Shown here in pieces: positions 33,889-44,523 of a stretch of DNA of 64,000 nucleotides. The notes beneath the pieces are model-generated. The model ran no database searches. It was not told where the DNA came from and saw only the letters and a program-made list of their open reading frames with translations. The stretch is from positions 3,185,001 to 3,249,000 of the forward strand of contig NZ_CP050699.1 in the NCBI RefSeq assembly GCF_005116675.2, written 5' to 3'. Source of the stretch: Desulfosediminicola ganghwensis. GTDB taxonomy: Bacteria > Desulfobacterota > Desulfobulbia > Desulfobulbales > Desulfocapsaceae. Position 1 is the first letter of the stretch. Every line of letters begins with the position of its first letter. The position numbers and the translations under genes are program-made.

Positions 33889-34947
33889 TTACTTTTCTGC
33901 GGCTTCAGCAACCTTGGTATCTGCAGTTTCGGGTGGCAGGCTGACTGGCTGCATGCCAAAACCCATTCTCACCTTGTTTTCGATATCAAGGGTCATTTCC
34001 GGGTGATCTTTTAAAAACCGCTTGGCATTTTCACGGCCTTGACCAATTCGTTCATCCTGATATGAGTACCAGGCACCGCTCTTATCAACGATGTTGTTCT
34101 CAACAGCCAGATCGAGCAGATCACCGGTCTTAGAGATACCTTCGCCATAAATGATATCGAATTCGGCAATTTTGAATGGCGGTGCGACCTTGTTCTTGAC
34201 AATTTTGGCTTTGGTCCTGTTGCCGATAGCTTCCTGGCCGTCTTTAATCTGACTGATCCTTCGGATATCGATACGCAGGGAAGAGTAAAACTTCAATGCG
34301 TTACCACCGGTAGTTGTCTCCGGGTTTCCGAACATAACACCAATCTTCATACGAATCTGGTTGATGAAGATCAGTACAGTATTGCTGCGGTTCAAGACGC
34401 CGGTGAATTTACGCATGGCCTGAGACATAAGGCGCGCCTGAAGGCCGACATGGGAGTCACCGACATTACCGTCGATCTCGGCACGTGGTACCAGGGCGGC
34501 AACAGAGTCGATGACGATGACATCAACACCGCCGGAGCGAATGAGAATTTCGGCAATCTCAAGAGCCTGTTCACCGAAGTCCGGCTGCGAAACGAGCAGG
34601 TCGTCAACATTTACTCCCAATCGTTCTGCGTAGCTGGTATCGAGGGCGTGTTCCGCATCGATGAAGGCTGCGGTGCCGCCGTCTTTCTGGGCTTGTGCGA
34701 CAACGTGCAGTGCCAGGGTGGTTTTACCGGATGATTCCGGGCCATAGATCTCGGTTACCCTGCCTTTTGGCAGACCACCGACACCCAGCGCCAGGTCAAG
34801 ACTGAGGGCACCTGTGGGGATCACAGGGATGTTCTCAGACTCCCGGGTACCGAGGCGCATGATAGAGCCTTTACCAAACTGGCGGTGAATTTGGCTGATA
34901 GCGTTTTCGACGCTGTTTCCTTTATTTTTATTTGCACCTGCTGCCAT
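33889..34947 (-). CDS. recA: Recombinase RecA
   Basis: A 352-residue DNA recombinase and SOS co-protease. It has Walker [10 protein letters not shown], Walker [14 protein letters not shown], loop L1 [10 protein letters not shown] and loop L2 around [16 protein letters not shown]. Normal length, with an acidic C-terminal tail. The start follows CAGGAG. A perfect dyad lies 33 bp upstream (34980-34997) and may be the LexA site. cinA lies upstream on the same strand after a 345-bp gap. Confidence 0.98.
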   Translation of the reverse strand: MAAGANKNKGNSVENAISQIHRQFGKGSIMRLGTRESENIPVIPTGALSLDLALGVGGLPKGRVTEIYGPESSGKTTLALHVVAQAQKDGGTAAFIDAEHALDTSYAERLGVNVDDLLVSQPDFGEQALEIAEILIRSGGVDVIVIDSVAALVPRAEIDGNVGDSHVGLQARLMSQAMRKFTGVLNRSNTVLIFINQIRMKIGVMFGNPETTTGGNALKFYSSLRIDIRRISQIKDGQEAIGNRTKAKIVKNKVAPPFKIAEFDIIYGEGISKTGDLLDLAVENNIVDKSGAWYSYQDERIGQGRENAKRFLKDHPEMTLDIENKVRMGFGMQPVSLPPETADTKVAEAAEK

Positions 34948-35292
34948 ATCATTTCTCCTGAATGAGCAAAGGTTAATTCGGTTTGAGTATTCAAACCAGC
35001 ATATGTACCATAGATATACGACTTTGGATATTGTAGAGATAGGGTATTACCAAAAACCAACAATATCGGAATTATCACCGTTAAAATAAGGAGCTATCCC
35101 GAATTTCTCATCAGTTCAGACAGTGCTGGCCTTAGTGACAGTCACTTAGAACCATGCTTTCTGAGAACGTCGGGCTCTTTCTAATCTTCGTCATGAGTAT
35201 GACATAGGTGGGGTATCATATAGTGACCCACCCGGCAGATTATTTTTCAGTGGCGGAATTTTTTTTATAATTGTGGCTGAATATATCAGGAG
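34948..35292. other. Intergenic region between cinA and recA
   Basis: No gene. It holds the recA promoter region, an 18-bp dyad (34980-34997) and a smaller palindrome AGTGACAGTCACT (35134-35146). Confidence 0.55.
34980..34997 (-). promoter_or_regulatory. Candidate SOS (LexA) operator upstream of recA
   Basis: GGTTTGAGTATTCAAACC: perfect 7-bp arms around a 4-nt centre. It shares the outer GGTT...ACC and the 18-bp length of the Geobacter LexA box I recall, but not its inner C and G. Placed 33 bp before the recA start. Confidence 0.45.
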
Positions 35293-36531
35293 TTATGGGT
35301 GGAGAAGATATTTTCGGACCAGATCGAGACCTGTCTGGGCGGTAAGCTCGCGAACCTGATGGCGGTTTCCTTCAAAAAGGAACTTGGAAACCCAGTTACT
35401 GTTTGGGGTGGCAATGCCAATATAAACTGTGCCTACAGGCTTATCCTCAGTGCCACCGTCTGGCCCGGCGATACCGGTTACAGCTAAACCTATATCAGAT
35501 TCGCTTCTGGTACGCACTCCAACGGCCATCTGCTCAGCCACCTCACGGCTGACCGCACCACATTTTTCAAGTGAGTCCTGGCGAACACCGAGGTAGATGG
35601 ATTTCAGGCTATTGGCATACGAGATAACGCCTCCAAGAAAATAGGCAGAGCTCCCGGGTATTGCGGTGAGTTTCTGGGATATCAGGCCGCCGGTACACGA
35701 TTCGGCAACGGCGAGGGTCAACCCTTTTTCCCGCAACATGTTGCCTACAACCCGCTCCATGCTGTCACGATTGTGTCCATAAATGGCGTCACCAAGCACC
35801 GTGTCGATGGCCTGGCAACTGGATTGATATAGTCGTTTGGCATTTTCCGGTTCTTTATCCCGTATGGTGAGGCTGAGGTGAACTTCGGGGAAAACCGGGT
35901 AATAACCGATATGGGCTGAGCCATTCAGGTCCAGGGTGTCGATACGACGATTTACTTCAGACTCAGGAAGATTGAATATCCTGAAAATTCGTTGATAGGT
36001 CGAGAGGGCGTGTTCTGTGTTCCAGGTTGCCAGGCCCGGCAGTACATGCTCAACCAGCAACTGTTTCATCTGGCTCGGCACACCCGGCAAAAAATAGACC
36101 GGAGTGTTGTCCTGAACAAGCATATAGCCGGCCATGCGAGAATCCGGGTTGAGTACCTCGGCACCTTCCGGCAACCATGCGAGTTTCTCCAACTGGCCGA
36201 CGGGGCCAGTTGTAATAGAATCAAGGTGTTGACGCACATTAGCCAATACGTCAAGATTGGGCAAAGTAGGGCGGTTCAGCGCTTTGGAGACCGCTTCGTT
36301 GGTGAGATCGTCATCCGTCATTCCGAGTCCGCCGGTGACCAGTACCGCGTCTACCCGGTCGATGGCACGCTTGAGTGCTTCCCCGATGAGTGCAGGGGTG
36401 TCGCCGATGGTGTGCATGGCATATATTTCATAGCCTGCCTCGAAAAGATGTCTGGCTGCAAAGCTGCTGGTTGTGTTGAGTATGCGGCCTGACGTAAGTT
36501 CATCACCTATGGCAATTATTTCCACTCTCAT
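35293..36531 (-). CDS. cinA: CinA-family protein (competence/damage-inducible, NMN deamidase type)
   Basis: 412 residues. The N-terminal MoaB/MogA-like domain has GDELTSGRILNT and VTGGLGMTDDD. The C-terminal domain is a PncC-type nicotinamide-mononucleotide amidohydrolase with AESCTGGLIS and GIAGPDGG. It recycles pyridine nucleotide by-products. It overlaps the end of mtaB by 29 bp and lies upstream of recA, a neighbourhood shared by many bacteria. Confidence 0.95.
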   Translation of the reverse strand: MRVEIIAIGDELTSGRILNTTSSFAARHLFEAGYEIYAMHTIGDTPALIGEALKRAIDRVDAVLVTGGLGMTDDDLTNEAVSKALNRPTLPNLDVLANVRQHLDSITTGPVGQLEKLAWLPEGAEVLNPDSRMAGYMLVQDNTPVYFLPGVPSQMKQLLVEHVLPGLATWNTEHALSTYQRIFRIFNLPESEVNRRIDTLDLNGSAHIGYYPVFPEVHLSLTIRDKEPENAKRLYQSSCQAIDTVLGDAIYGHNRDSMERVVGNMLREKGLTLAVAESCTGGLISQKLTAIPGSSAYFLGGVISYANSLKSIYLGVRQDSLEKCGAVSREVAEQMAVGVRTRSESDIGLAVTGIAGPDGGTEDKPVGTVYIGIATPNSNWVSKFLFEGNRHQVRELTAQTGLDLVRKYLLHP

Positions 36532-37846
36532 GATTTCTGCAAATCTCCCCTTTCACCTGTGCTCCGTCAATCTCAGTGAGTTGTACCTGGACGATGCATT
36601 TTTTCAGCGTATCTTCACCTTTAAAGCGGACAGGTACGTAATTATCTGAAAAACCCTTTAAAAAACCGTCACTATCTCGTTTACCTTCTACCAGAACCGG
36701 GACGATTCTGCCAACCTGGCGTTTATGGAAGATGTCTTTTTTTTGCGTCCCGAGTTTTCGAAGTTCAGCTACTCGGCGATCTTTTACGCTTTTAGGGACA
36801 TCATCGTTGTAGGAGGCTGCGACGGTGCCAGGTCTTCTGGAGTAGGGGAATACGTGCAGGTAGGTGCAGCCTATGGATGCCAGGAAGTCACGGGTGTTGG
36901 TGAAGTGCTGCTCGGTTTCTCCCGGAAAACCTGCGAGTATATCAATACCGATCGCTGCCTCTGGTAATTTGGCCAGGCATTTCTCCACGACCGCGCGGAA
37001 TTCCGCTGTTGTGTATTTGCGGTTCATCCTGCTGAGGATCTCATCATCACCGCTTTGCAAAGGGATGTGGAAATGCGGCATGATGTTGTTGCGAGTTTCC
37101 ATCAGGTCAAGTAGATGATCGGTGATTTCAGTGGGCTCAAGAGAGCTGATACGATAGCGGACATGCGGCGTCTCAAGAGAGAGTCGGTCGATGAGTCTGG
37201 TAATGTCCATTCCCTCATCGAGGTCCCGCCCATAATAACCGAGGTGAATGCCGGTAAGTACCAGTTCCTGGTATCCTTCTTCGGCAAAAGTCTTCGCCTG
37301 GGATATCACCTCACCGATAGGCAGGCTTCGACTTGGTCCCCTGGTGTACGGCACTATGCAATAGGTGCAAAAACTCTCGCAGCCGTCCTGAATGCGTAGA
37401 TAGGCTCTGGTGCGGTCTCCAAACTGGCGTACCGGCAACCTGCAGATTTCACTGGCTTCGTTAATTGCACCAAGGAGCATCTGCTGCATCTCTACATCAT
37501 ATTCCACGGCAGTGGGTACCAGGATGTCTTTTTTGCTGTTACCGATAATCGAGAAATCCCTGCCTGCCAACTCTTCAAGTTGAGAGAGTTGTTCCGCGGC
37601 AATTTCCGCATAACAGCCGGTGATCATAAGCCGTGCATCAGGATTATTGCGAACGGCCTGGCGAACGGCGTTGCGTGATTGGGCGCCCGCATTGGCAGTT
37701 ACAGCACAGGTGTTGATCACGACAATATCAGCTTCCTCTCCCTGGCGAACGACCATGTGACCGGCTTCGGTAAAGCTGGTCCGGAAGGCGGCGGATTCAT
37801 ATTGATTGACCTTGCAGCCAAGGGTGGTAAGGAGTACGCGTTTCAT
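36503..37846 (-). CDS. mtaB: tRNA t6A37 methylthiotransferase MtaB
   Basis: 447 residues. The N-terminal UPF0004 domain has TLGCKVNQYES and INTCAVT with the auxiliary-cluster Cys and a third Cys in TGCYAE; the radical SAM cluster is CESFCTYCIVPYTRG; TRAM domain at the end. It converts t6A to ms2t6A at position 37 of tRNAs reading ANN codons. It forms a tRNA-modification run with mnmA 41 bp upstream. Confidence 0.96.
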   Translation of the reverse strand: MKRVLLTTLGCKVNQYESAAFRTSFTEAGHMVVRQGEEADIVVINTCAVTANAGAQSRNAVRQAVRNNPDARLMITGCYAEIAAEQLSQLEELAGRDFSIIGNSKKDILVPTAVEYDVEMQQMLLGAINEASEICRLPVRQFGDRTRAYLRIQDGCESFCTYCIVPYTRGPSRSLPIGEVISQAKTFAEEGYQELVLTGIHLGYYGRDLDEGMDITRLIDRLSLETPHVRYRISSLEPTEITDHLLDLMETRNNIMPHFHIPLQSGDDEILSRMNRKYTTAEFRAVVEKCLAKLPEAAIGIDILAGFPGETEQHFTNTRDFLASIGCTYLHVFPYSRRPGTVAASYNDDVPKSVKDRRVAELRKLGTQKKDIFHKRQVGRIVPVLVEGKRDSDGFLKGFSDNYVPVRFKGEDTLKKCIVQVQLTEIDGAQVKGEICRNHESGNNCHR

Positions 37847-37887
37847 GACTTAATTAAATAGAATGAGTATAAAAATGGACTAGGTGT

Positions 37888-38916
37888 TTAGCAGGCGATA
37901 ATCCCGGAGCCAAGTACTTCTTCTCCGTCATAGATCACTGCGAACTGGCCGGGGGTGACAGCTCTCTGTTCATCTTCAAACAGGATACGGCCTCTGCTTT
38001 CTTCTTGCTGCTCTATTTTTGCCGGAGAGCCTTTATGTGAGTAGCGGATTCGTACATTATAGTGTTTATCCAGATCTGGAACTTTGCCAGTGAGCCAGTG
38101 CAAATCGATTAGCTTGATTTCAGTGCTGAAGAGATCTTCGGCCTTGCCGACGATCAAGGTATTATTGGCTGCATCTATGCCGGTAACGTACCAGGGAGTG
38201 GCATCGGGGATGCCAAGACCACGACGCTGACCTATTGTATAACGAAAGAGCCCGTCATGCTCACCGACCATCTTGCCCTCGGTGGAGATGATTGGGCCTT
38301 TGACGATTTTTTCCGGATAGCGTGATTCCAGGAAGTTGCCAACCGATTCATTGCCGAGAAAGCAGATATCCTGGCTTTCCTGTCCCTCAAAATGGGTGAA
38401 TCCGTGGCTTTTGACAAACTCGTAGGTTTCGGATTTATGTTTTGCTCCAAGCGGGAACAGAACCTTTGACAGCTGTTGCTGGGTGAGTCTTGAGAGAAAG
38501 TATGACTGATTTTTCAGAGGGTCGATACCGTCCAGCAGGTGGTAGCCGTTATCGTCCCGGACGATTCTGGCATAATGGCCAGTGGCCATGGAGTCCATAC
38601 CTGCAGCGAGGATAGCTTCCTGAAAAAGCCCGAATTTAATCTCCCGGTTACAGACAACGCACGGGTTCGGGGTTATGCCTCCAAAGTAGGCGCCGGAAAA
38701 ATAATCGAGCACCTGCTTGGAGAATTGCTCACGAAGATCTATTATGTGCAACTTGATTGAGAGACGTTCAGCCAGTTTTTCGACACGTTCTTTTTGAAAT
38801 TCGAAATTGGGCTGAGCAAGGCGCATGAAAAAGCCTTCTATATTGTGTTGTTCACGAAGGATCAGGGCAGTGGCTGTGGAATCCACACCACCGCTCATTG
38901 CGATGCCTATGTTCAT
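37888..38916 (-). CDS. mnmA: tRNA 2-thiouridylase MnmA
   Basis: About 342 residues. The PP-loop is MSGGVDSTA, the first catalytic Cys is in TPNPCVVCNREIKFG and the second in SQDICFL. It introduces sulfur at U34 of Lys, Glu and Gln tRNAs. I start at ATG 38916, placing the PP-loop at residue 6 as usual for the family; ATG 38955 would add 13 residues. Ribosome sites for both are weak. Divergent from the U32 gene with about 100 bp between. Confidence 0.95.
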   Translation of the reverse strand: MNIGIAMSGGVDSTATALILREQHNIEGFFMRLAQPNFEFQKERVEKLAERLSIKLHIIDLREQFSKQVLDYFSGAYFGGITPNPCVVCNREIKFGLFQEAILAAGMDSMATGHYARIVRDDNGYHLLDGIDPLKNQSYFLSRLTQQQLSKVLFPLGAKHKSETYEFVKSHGFTHFEGQESQDICFLGNESVGNFLESRYPEKIVKGPIISTEGKMVGEHDGLFRYTIGQRRGLGIPDATPWYVTGIDAANNTLIVGKAEDLFSTEIKLIDLHWLTGKVPDLDKHYNVRIRYSHKGSPAKIEQQEESRGRILFEDEQRAVTPGQFAVIYDGEEVLGSGIIAC

Positions 38917-39018
38917 TCTATTCACTGATGTCCTTGCAATCCTTGGGATGTTCATCTATTAAGAGTGTGACAAAGGTGCCAACCGGCCGAAAAAAATAAC
39001 GCTACACACTACTCGACT

Positions 39019-40299
39019 ATGAAAGAAATTAAAAGCGACAATGGGGCTGTCCCAAAGATGCCTGAGTTACTGGCCCCGGCCGGAAATTATGAGAAATTGA
39101 TGACAGCCGTTCACTATGGTGCAGACGCTGTATACCTCGGTGGTAAACACTATAGTCTTCGTGCTAAAGCTGGCAACTTCAATCCTGAAAAAATGCGTGA
39201 GGGTATCAACTATGCCCACCAGCATAATGTGAAGGTGTATGTAACGGTAAACATCCTCGCCCATAACGATGACCTTTCGGGTCTGCCGGATTATCTGCGC
39301 GAGTTACACGATATGGGGGCGGATGGCGTTATTATTTCTGATCCCGGGGTGTTGATGACAGCCAGAGAAGCGGTTCCTGATTTGCCCATTCACCTTTCCA
39401 CCCAGGCCAATGTGACCAATGCTGCTTCGGCAGCGTTCTGGCTGAGCCAGGGGGCCCTCAGGCTCAATCTGGCAAGAGAGTTGTCGATGCAGGAAATAGC
39501 TGATATCTCAAAAGGCGTCAGCGGCGAACTTGAGGTGTTTGTGCATGGAGCTCTGTGTATCTCCTATTCGGGTCGCTGTATGCTCTCAAATTATATGACA
39601 GGCAGGGATGCCAATCAGGGCAATTGTGCCCACCCGTGCCGCTACAGCTATGCCCTGGTTGAAGAAAAGCGTCCCGGTCAGTATTTCCCTGTGGATGAGG
39701 ATGAACGCGGTACCTATATTTTTAATTCGAAAGATCTCTGTCTGCTTGAAAGCCTGCCGCAACTGATAGCCGCCGGTGCCGATTCCCTGAAAATCGAAGG
39801 TCGCATGAAATCGATCTTTTATGTCGGAGGTGTGGTTCGCGTCTATCGGGCCGCGCTCGATTATCTGGCTGGTCTGCCCAAAGAGGCATGGGAAAAGCCT
39901 GAGGAAATCACCTTGCCGCAAGAATTTATGGAAGAGTTGCTCAGAACAGGTACCCGCGGTATCACCGAAAATTTCATAAAAGAGCGGCCGGGTTCCAGTG
40001 AGATGAATTACATGACCTCACGGGTTATTCAGACATATGAGCCGATTGCGGTTGTACGTGATCTCGACAATGGCCTGCTGGTGGAAATACGCAACACTCT
40101 CTTTCCCGGTACCGAGGTGGAATATATGAAGCAGGGTGTAGGGGCTACTAAAGTTCGAATTACCACTTTTCGCGACGAAGAGGGCAAGACTTTGGAAAAG
40201 GCGAATCCGGGTAACAGGGTTTTTCTCACAACCGAGCCTGCGCTTGAGGAGGTTGAGGTATTGGGGATTTTACGCAGAAAAATTGCGGACGATAAGTAA
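39019..40299 (+). CDS. Peptidase U32-family protein (tRNA/rRNA hydroxylation type)
   Basis: 426 residues. It has the N-terminal LLAPAGNYEKLMTAVHYGADAVYLG and the U32 signature EVFVHGALCISYSGRCMLS, with further Cys in GNCAHPCRY that likely bind an Fe-S cluster. E. coli relatives YegQ (TrhP) and YdcP (RlhA) hydroxylate tRNA U34 and 23S rRNA. Its divergent neighbours mnmA and mtaB also modify tRNA, which favours the TrhP-like role. A terminator follows. Confidence 0.9.
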   Translation: MKEIKSDNGAVPKMPELLAPAGNYEKLMTAVHYGADAVYLGGKHYSLRAKAGNFNPEKMREGINYAHQHNVKVYVTVNILAHNDDLSGLPDYLRELHDMGADGVIISDPGVLMTAREAVPDLPIHLSTQANVTNAASAAFWLSQGALRLNLARELSMQEIADISKGVSGELEVFVHGALCISYSGRCMLSNYMTGRDANQGNCAHPCRYSYALVEEKRPGQYFPVDEDERGTYIFNSKDLCLLESLPQLIAAGADSLKIEGRMKSIFYVGGVVRVYRAALDYLAGLPKEAWEKPEEITLPQEFMEELLRTGTRGITENFIKERPGSSEMNYMTSRVIQTYEPIAVVRDLDNGLLVEIRNTLFPGTEVEYMKQGVGATKVRITTFRDEEGKTLEKANPGNRVFLTTEPALEEVEVLGILRRKIADDK

Positions 40300-40346
40300 T
40301 TATTTCAGACTATCCTGAAATCCTATCTCTTTTTTGAATCAAACGA

Positions 40347-40380
40347 AAAGGCTGGATGCCAATGGCATTCAGCCTTTTTG
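40347..40380 (+). terminator. Terminator after U32 gene
   Basis: A 14-bp stem (40347-40360 with 40364-40377) closed by AAT, with five T. The stretch from 40381 to 40635 holds no gene; the fumarase promoter must lie there. Confidence 0.85.
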
Positions 40381-40635
40381 GGTTGAATCGGCGGTTGCCA
40401 AAAAGGTCTGGCCAAAATATCGGCGGCGAGGTAAAACATTGTTCTGGTGAGAATAGTATTAAAATCCAGTCATTGTGTGCAGCTGTATCAGCGAATTATC
40501 ATGTTGGCACCGGGCTGAATGTTTCGTTAATGCCGGTGAGACAGAGTTGTGATTGCAATTATTGGCATTATGCAGCTCTGATCACAGGGTAAAACAGAAC
40601 GATATTCTAGAGAACGAGAGAAAGGAGCGCGAGAA

Positions 40636-42252
40636 ATGGCAGAATTCTATTATCAGGACCCGTATCCTCTGGGCAAGGATGAAACACAGTACCGCAAGAT
40701 TGCAGACTCTGAGAAATATGTAAGCATAGAGACTTTCAACGGTGAAGAGATCGTTTCAGTTGATCCTGAAGCGTTGACAGTGCTCGCCAATGAGGCGATG
40801 CGCGATGTTTCTTTCCTGCTTCGCTCAGCTCACAATCAGCAGGTAGCTAAAATTCTGGATGATCCGGAAGCTTCCACCAACGAGAAAGGTGTTGCCCTCG
40901 CTTTTCTGCGTAACGCAGAAGTAGCATCCAGATTTGAGCTGCCAATCTGCCAGGATACAGGAACAGCGACCATCGTCGGTAAAAAGGGCCAGAATGTCTG
41001 GACAGGAGCAAATGACGCGGAAATGCTCTCGAAAGGGGTCTTTAAGACCTACACTGAAGAGAATCTGCGCTACTCCCAGACGGTCGCCCTGGATATGTAT
41101 ACCGAAAAGAATACAGGCACCAACCTGCCTGCGCAGATTGACCTCTATGCCACCCAGGGACACCAGTATTCGTTCCTCTTTGTCTGCAAAGGTGGTGGTA
41201 GTGCCAATAAGACATATCTCTTTCAGGAAACAAAGGCGCTCCTGAACCCGGAAACGTTGAAATCGTTTCTGGTGGAGAAGATGAAAACTCTTGGTACAGC
41301 TGCCTGTCCGCCATATCACCTGGCATTCGTTGTTGGCGGTACAAGCGCAGAGACCAACCTGAAGACTGTAAAGCTTGCTTCAACCAAGTATTACGATGCG
41401 CTGCCCACCACCGGCAATGAGTATGGCAGGGCATTTAGAGATATTGAGCTTGAAGACCAACTCCAGAAAGCAGCAGAACAACTCGGCATCGGGGCCCAGT
41501 TCGGCGGCAAGTATTTCACCCATGATGTACGCGTCGTTCGTCTGCCACGGCATGGCGCCTCCTGCCCTGTGGGAATGGGCGTTTCCTGTTCCGCAGATCG
41601 TAATGTCAAAGCCAAGATTACCAGTGAAGGCCTTTTTGTCGAACAGCTCGATAGTAATCCAGGCAGATTGATCCCGGAGAAATACCGCGGTAAGCATGAG
41701 CATGGTGTGAAAATTGACCTGAACAGGCCGATGAAGGAGGTCCTTTCTGAGTTGACGCAACACCCTGTCGGTACTTCATTGCTTCTTACCGGCACTATTG
41801 TGGTAGGGCGTGATATCGCCCATGCGAAATTCAAAGAGTTGCTCGATGGCGATAAGCCCCTGCCTGAATACCTGCAACAGCACCCCATTTATTATGCAGG
41901 GCCGGCCAAGACGCCTCCCGGTAAACCTTCAGGTTCCTTCGGTCCGACCACAGCAGGCAGAATGGACAGCTATGTGGACCTGCTACAGACCAATGACGGT
42001 TCCATGATCATGATCGCCAAAGGTAACCGTTCTCAACAGGTTACTGACGCCTGTAAGAAACACGGTGGATTTTATCTTGGCTCGATCGGTGGTCCGGCAG
42101 CGATCCTTGCTGAAGAGAATATAAAGAAAGTTGAATGTATCGATTATCCGGAGCTTGGTATGGAGGCGGTCTGGAAAATCGATGTGGTTGACTTCCCGGC
42201 ATTCATCCTGGTTGATGACAAGGGGAACGACTTTTTCTCTGAGTTGATGTAA
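40636..42252 (+). CDS. fumA: Class I fumarate hydratase (4Fe-4S)
   Basis: 538 residues. This is the oxygen-sensitive fumarase with Fe-S ligands in [13 protein letters not shown] and [13 protein letters not shown], and C-terminal beta-domain motifs [21 protein letters not shown] and [13 protein letters not shown]. It interconverts fumarate and malate. The start follows AAAGGAG. Paired in the genome with the iron-free class II enzyme at 20783-22165, which would substitute under oxygen or iron stress. Confidence 0.96.
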   Translation: MAEFYYQDPYPLGKDETQYRKIADSEKYVSIETFNGEEIVSVDPEALTVLANEAMRDVSFLLRSAHNQQVAKILDDPEASTNEKGVALAFLRNAEVASRFELPICQDTGTATIVGKKGQNVWTGANDAEMLSKGVFKTYTEENLRYSQTVALDMYTEKNTGTNLPAQIDLYATQGHQYSFLFVCKGGGSANKTYLFQETKALLNPETLKSFLVEKMKTLGTAACPPYHLAFVVGGTSAETNLKTVKLASTKYYDALPTTGNEYGRAFRDIELEDQLQKAAEQLGIGAQFGGKYFTHDVRVVRLPRHGASCPVGMGVSCSADRNVKAKITSEGLFVEQLDSNPGRLIPEKYRGKHEHGVKIDLNRPMKEVLSELTQHPVGTSLLLTGTIVVGRDIAHAKFKELLDGDKPLPEYLQQHPIYYAGPAKTPPGKPSGSFGPTTAGRMDSYVDLLQTNDGSMIMIAKGNRSQQVTDACKKHGGFYLGSIGGPAAILAEENIKKVECIDYPELGMEAVWKIDVVDFPAFILVDDKGNDFFSELM

Positions 42253-42285
42253 ATGCCCTGACACTGTTATTGATCATCACGTCAC

Positions 42286-42323
42286 AAAGGCGGCATCGGA
42301 TTTTCCGGTGCCGCCTTTTTTTA
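42286..42323 (+). terminator. Terminator of class I fumarase
   Basis: A 14-bp stem (42286-42299 with 42305-42318), one G-U, then a run of T. Confidence 0.9.
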
Positions 42324-42636
42324 TGCAGATTCACCTGTGAGGCCGGCGTGGATTTCTCATCAGCTATGAGAGTGTTGAGTTCTTACGTTTCTGGTTCAGG
42401 ATTGGTGAAAAACTCAGAACAAGCGAGGTCAATATAGGATAAATTGGAAATAAGTTGTAAATGATGCATTAGATAGATAGGATTATGGTGTCGACTTGCA
42501 AATTAATATAAATATTATTGGACTGTTGAGTGAGTCTGCAGGTTGGAGCTCGAGGTGATGCGAGGGTTTTGTCATTTTGCGGAGAATGAGAATCCTCTGG
42601 TATATAGACACGCTAAAACATTTGGGGACATAGATT
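42324..42636. other. Gene-free stretch upstream of DUF2142 gene
   Basis: No gene or clear repeat seen. It must contain the promoter of the membrane protein gene. Confidence 0.4.
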
Positions 42637-44523
42637 ATGCAGAAATGGCTGAGCGAGGGCTTTAGCTGGAAGTTTGCTCTGGTGTTATGTGTTCTTGTTG
42701 GTTTAGCGTATCATTTTCTGGTCCTGGAACGGGCAAGGGTCGATCTGAAGATAGTTACCAAGACTGAATGCAATTTCAAAATTTACTGGGCTGAAGCAGG
42801 GCAGGACTTCGCGGAGAAAAGAATGGCCAGGATACGTATCAGTCCAGGCCGGGAACAGTACAATTTGTCCATGCGCAGCCTGAAAAATATCGAAAGACTG
42901 AGAATTGATACCCATGATTTTACGGGAACAGTGGCACTGAAACATTTAGTAATTACTCAGCCAGGCCACAAACAAATACGGATGGTTTCAGAGAGCGCTT
43001 TAAAGCGAATGAAGCCGAAGAATGATGTGAAGAACCTCACCCTGGTGAAAGGCGGGGTGAAAATTGAATCTTCAGGTAATGACCCTACTTTCGAAGTGAC
43101 CTTGTATCCGGCTGAGGTTCAGGCAACAAGTCGCATTGATGAATTTTACCGGGTGGCGATACTCTGCTGTATAATTCTTGCTATATATGCAACGGTAACG
43201 AGTTTTGGTGGCAATTACTCCTATGTGATCCTTTGCCTGGTGGTGGCGCTGGTGCTGGTAACAATTATGGCTATAACCAGCAAAAGTAATGTGCATCCCG
43301 ATGAATACGTGCACGTTGCTGCGCTGAACTACTATAAGAGCCATTGGCTCCCACCGGAAATACTCGACGAAAAGGTACAAAGTACCTACAGCCCGTACGG
43401 GGTGTCGAGATTGAATACCGATGAAATCTATTATTTTGTCGCCGGTAAGTTTGCTTTTGCTTTTGAAAAAATGTTCGAGAACCCATATACCGCAGGCAGG
43501 ATGGGCAATGTGATGCTGCTGCTGGCGATCATTTTGTATCTGGTCAAGGTTCAGCCAGCGAGGATAATGGCATTACCTCTCCTGATATCACCACAGATCT
43601 GGTATTTGTACAGTTACTGCAACTCTGAAGCATTTGCCTTGACGATAATGTTCTTTACCTCATGCCAGGTCGTCCTGCCGGACAGCACACTCCGGAAATA
43701 TTTTGAGCAGAAAAGTCTGCCGCGTTGGCTGGTACATGGTGTCACCGTCGGATTACTCCTCGGCTGCCTACTGCTGTTAAAGAAAAATTTCTATTTTTAT
43801 ACGATATTTTTCGGGATAGTGGCCCTGGTCTCCTTTTACAATCTCATCAATGAGGCTGAGCCGGAAGAGAGAAAGATCCTCTACAAAAAGCTTGTTATCC
43901 TTACCCTCATGAGCGTTTCTCTGTTTGGCAGCAAAAAGCTCGTCGATTATCAGGTCAACGGACTGCACAAGAGCCTGCTGATCAATGAAGCGATTGCAGC
44001 GTATGCCAAACCCTTTTTACGGCCGGATGCAGAGGCGGGCGTGCAGATGCAGAATATGATGCTGAAGAGCAAAGGGGTAACATTTACAGAAATAATAAGA
44101 GATTACAGGTGGGGGGAGAGGTCATTCAGGTCATCTTTTGGTGTCTATGGATATCTTAATACTCCGGCCTCGGAATTTATATATGGTGTGTTCAGGGTTT
44201 CCGCACTCTTGCTTGCTTGTTATTTCTTCATAACAATTTTTGTCAGGGGTTCAACGATAAACAAGCGCTATGCATTAACTGCCCTGGTGATATCTGGCCT
44301 GCTGGTTTGTGTCTCGGCCTACCATTCTTGGACTGCGGATTTTCAACCACAGGGAAGGTACCTGTTTCCCATTGCTGGTATGCTGTTCATTCTCTGTGGG
44401 CAGAATATGAAAGTATTGAGTGAACGCTGGTTGAGTTTGCTGGTGGTATGGATGTTTTGTTTATCTACCTATTCATTTATAGCCGTGGCATTGCTGAAAC
44501 TGCCACGTAATTATCTTTTGTAA
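42637..44523 (+). CDS. DUF2142-type multi-spanning membrane protein
   Basis: 628 residues. One membrane helix (about 12-30) is followed by a soluble region of about 150 residues, then about ten membrane helices. The loop motif HPDEYVHVAALNYY and the late QGRYLFPIAG are typical of DUF2142, which resembles GT-C glycosyltransferases acting on the periplasmic side with lipid-linked sugars. No polysaccharide cluster adjoins. Substrate unknown. Confidence 0.78.
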   Translation: MQKWLSEGFSWKFALVLCVLVGLAYHFLVLERARVDLKIVTKTECNFKIYWAEAGQDFAEKRMARIRISPGREQYNLSMRSLKNIERLRIDTHDFTGTVALKHLVITQPGHKQIRMVSESALKRMKPKNDVKNLTLVKGGVKIESSGNDPTFEVTLYPAEVQATSRIDEFYRVAILCCIILAIYATVTSFGGNYSYVILCLVVALVLVTIMAITSKSNVHPDEYVHVAALNYYKSHWLPPEILDEKVQSTYSPYGVSRLNTDEIYYFVAGKFAFAFEKMFENPYTAGRMGNVMLLLAIILYLVKVQPARIMALPLLISPQIWYLYSYCNSEAFALTIMFFTSCQVVLPDSTLRKYFEQKSLPRWLVHGVTVGLLLGCLLLLKKNFYFYTIFFGIVALVSFYNLINEAEPEERKILYKKLVILTLMSVSLFGSKKLVDYQVNGLHKSLLINEAIAAYAKPFLRPDAEAGVQMQNMMLKSKGVTFTEIIRDYRWGERSFRSSFGVYGYLNTPASEFIYGVFRVSALLLACYFFITIFVRGSTINKRYALTALVISGLLVCVSAYHSWTADFQPQGRYLFPIAGMLFILCGQNMKVLSERWLSLLVVWMFCLSTYSFIAVALLKLPRNYLL

